Shown piece after piece: positions 6,426-6,880 of a DNA stretch of 6,880 nt. The translations under genes and the position numbers were made by a program. Every line of letters starts with the position of its first letter. Position 1 is the stretch's first letter. Source of the DNA: an uncultured Eubacteriales bacterium (GTDB lineage: Bacteria > Bacillota > Clostridia > Oscillospirales > QAKW01); the NCBI GenBank assembly GCA_934378025.1, contig CAKRPM010000070.1, forward strand, positions 1-6,880. The letters are read 5' to 3'. The notes under the pieces were generated by a model. It was given only the letters and a program-made list of their open reading frames with translations. It did not search any database and had not been told where the DNA came from.

Positions 6426-6880
6426 TCAGCGTTCAAGCTCATTTCGGCTGTTCACTTTCTCCTCTGTATCCTCACTTGAGCCGGAAACGGATTCAATGGT
6501 ACTTTTTACATTTTTATAAAGGTCGCATGTCATTAAGTTGCGCAGCTCGTCATCATCGGCAATGCGCCAGCCGTTTTCGCTTTTCTTCAGCGTCAGCTTA
6601 TAAGTGCTTTCCTTATTTTCAATCTTCCCGTTTTCGTACATTTTGCGCATTTCCTGGGGAATCAGACCGGTTAAATCCGCATTTTCATCCTGTACCATAT
6701 TATACAGCGATTCATCCGAAAATATATTAGCGGCCACGGTGTACATGGCGGTGGCATAAGCGTCGGAAAGATTGGGGTGTGTTACCTTAATCTCTGCGGT
6801 TGCCGTATTGTCCGTTTCGGTGACCGATTGGACGGAGAAGCGCATGCTTGAGTAGCACAGCTGAAATGTTTCCGTGTACT
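6426..6880 (-). CDS. C-terminal part of a probable secreted/lipoprotein NTF2-like protein, 5' end missing
   Basis: The frame is open to the window edge. The ATG whose complement is at 6843-6845 lies inside a longer reading frame (upstream residues ...ETFQLCYSS) and has no clear ribosome binding site, so the true start is beyond 6880. About 150 residues are visible. A strand-rich stretch (FSVQSVTETDNTATAEIKVTHP) is followed by a helical acidic segment, then YKLTLKKSENGWRIADDDEL and a helix LRNLMTCDLYKNV. The protein ends in a charged, Ser/Glu-rich tail. The pattern of alternating strands, conserved NGWRI and DDEL resembles the NTF2-like/DUF4878- or DUF5105-type domains found in clostridial lipoproteins; a lipobox cannot be checked because the N-terminus is outside. 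No enzymatic residues are recognised. It converges on the EamA-like gene. Confidence 0.7.
   Translation of the reverse strand, partial: YTETFQLCYSSMRFSVQSVTETDNTATAEIKVTHPNLSDAYATAMYTVAANIFSDESLYNMVQDENADLTGLIPQEMRKMYENGKIENKESTYKLTLKKSENGWRIADDDELRNLMTCDLYKNVKSTIESVSGSSEDTEEKVNSRNELER

Noticed and set aside
6392..6730. 112-codon plus-strand frame
   Set aside because: Antisense shadow of the NTF2-like gene; composition is odd (Arg/Phe/Ser/Pro-rich) and there is no ribosome binding site.

Overview
This window looks like chromosome from a low-to-moderate GC, Gram-positive, anaerobe-type Firmicute, most likely class Clostridia (Oscillospiraceae/Ruminococcaceae-like). This is inferred from three things: the gene content and order (comEC-holA followed by an RNase M5-like Toprim gene, with divergent rpmB), the four-cysteine form of ribosomal protein L28, and strong AGGAGG-type ribosome binding sites with sigma-A promoters. 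No rRNA, tRNA, CRISPR array, insertion sequence or phage gene was seen.

Layout. Positions 1-1653 (+) hold the 3' part of a class A penicillin-binding protein gene. The window opens inside the end of its glycosyltransferase domain, the transpeptidase domain is complete, and the protein ends in a Pro/Thr/Glu/Asp hexapeptide repeat. Two back-to-back hairpins (1648-1731) separate it from convergent rpmB (1736-1921, -). A 186-bp spacer (1922-2107) carries two divergent, near-consensus promoters, one for rpmB and one for a three-gene plus-strand operon. The operon is comEC (DNA uptake channel), holA (DNA polymerase III delta, the clamp-loader subunit) and an RNase M5-like Toprim protein. Its genes abut or overlap (TAA directly followed by ATG, then ATGA) and it ends in a clean intrinsic terminator (6048-6092). 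Next is a 58-codon gene (6150-6326, +) that matches only the N-terminal two membrane segments of a DMT/EamA transporter. A 21-bp perfect hairpin lies over its stop codon. The last feature (6426-6880, -) is the C-terminal part of a probable secreted or lipoprotein NTF2-like protein whose start lies beyond the window.

Functional picture. Most of the window is housekeeping: wall synthesis, translation, DNA replication, RNA maturation and the DNA-uptake channel. I see no convincing undescribed multi-gene system. The items most worth a second look are the truncated but apparently intact EamA-like mini-gene with its strand-biased hairpin, the repeat tail of the PBP, the substituted motifs in the ComEC metallo-hydrolase domain, and the tandem hairpins between the convergent PBP and rpmB genes.
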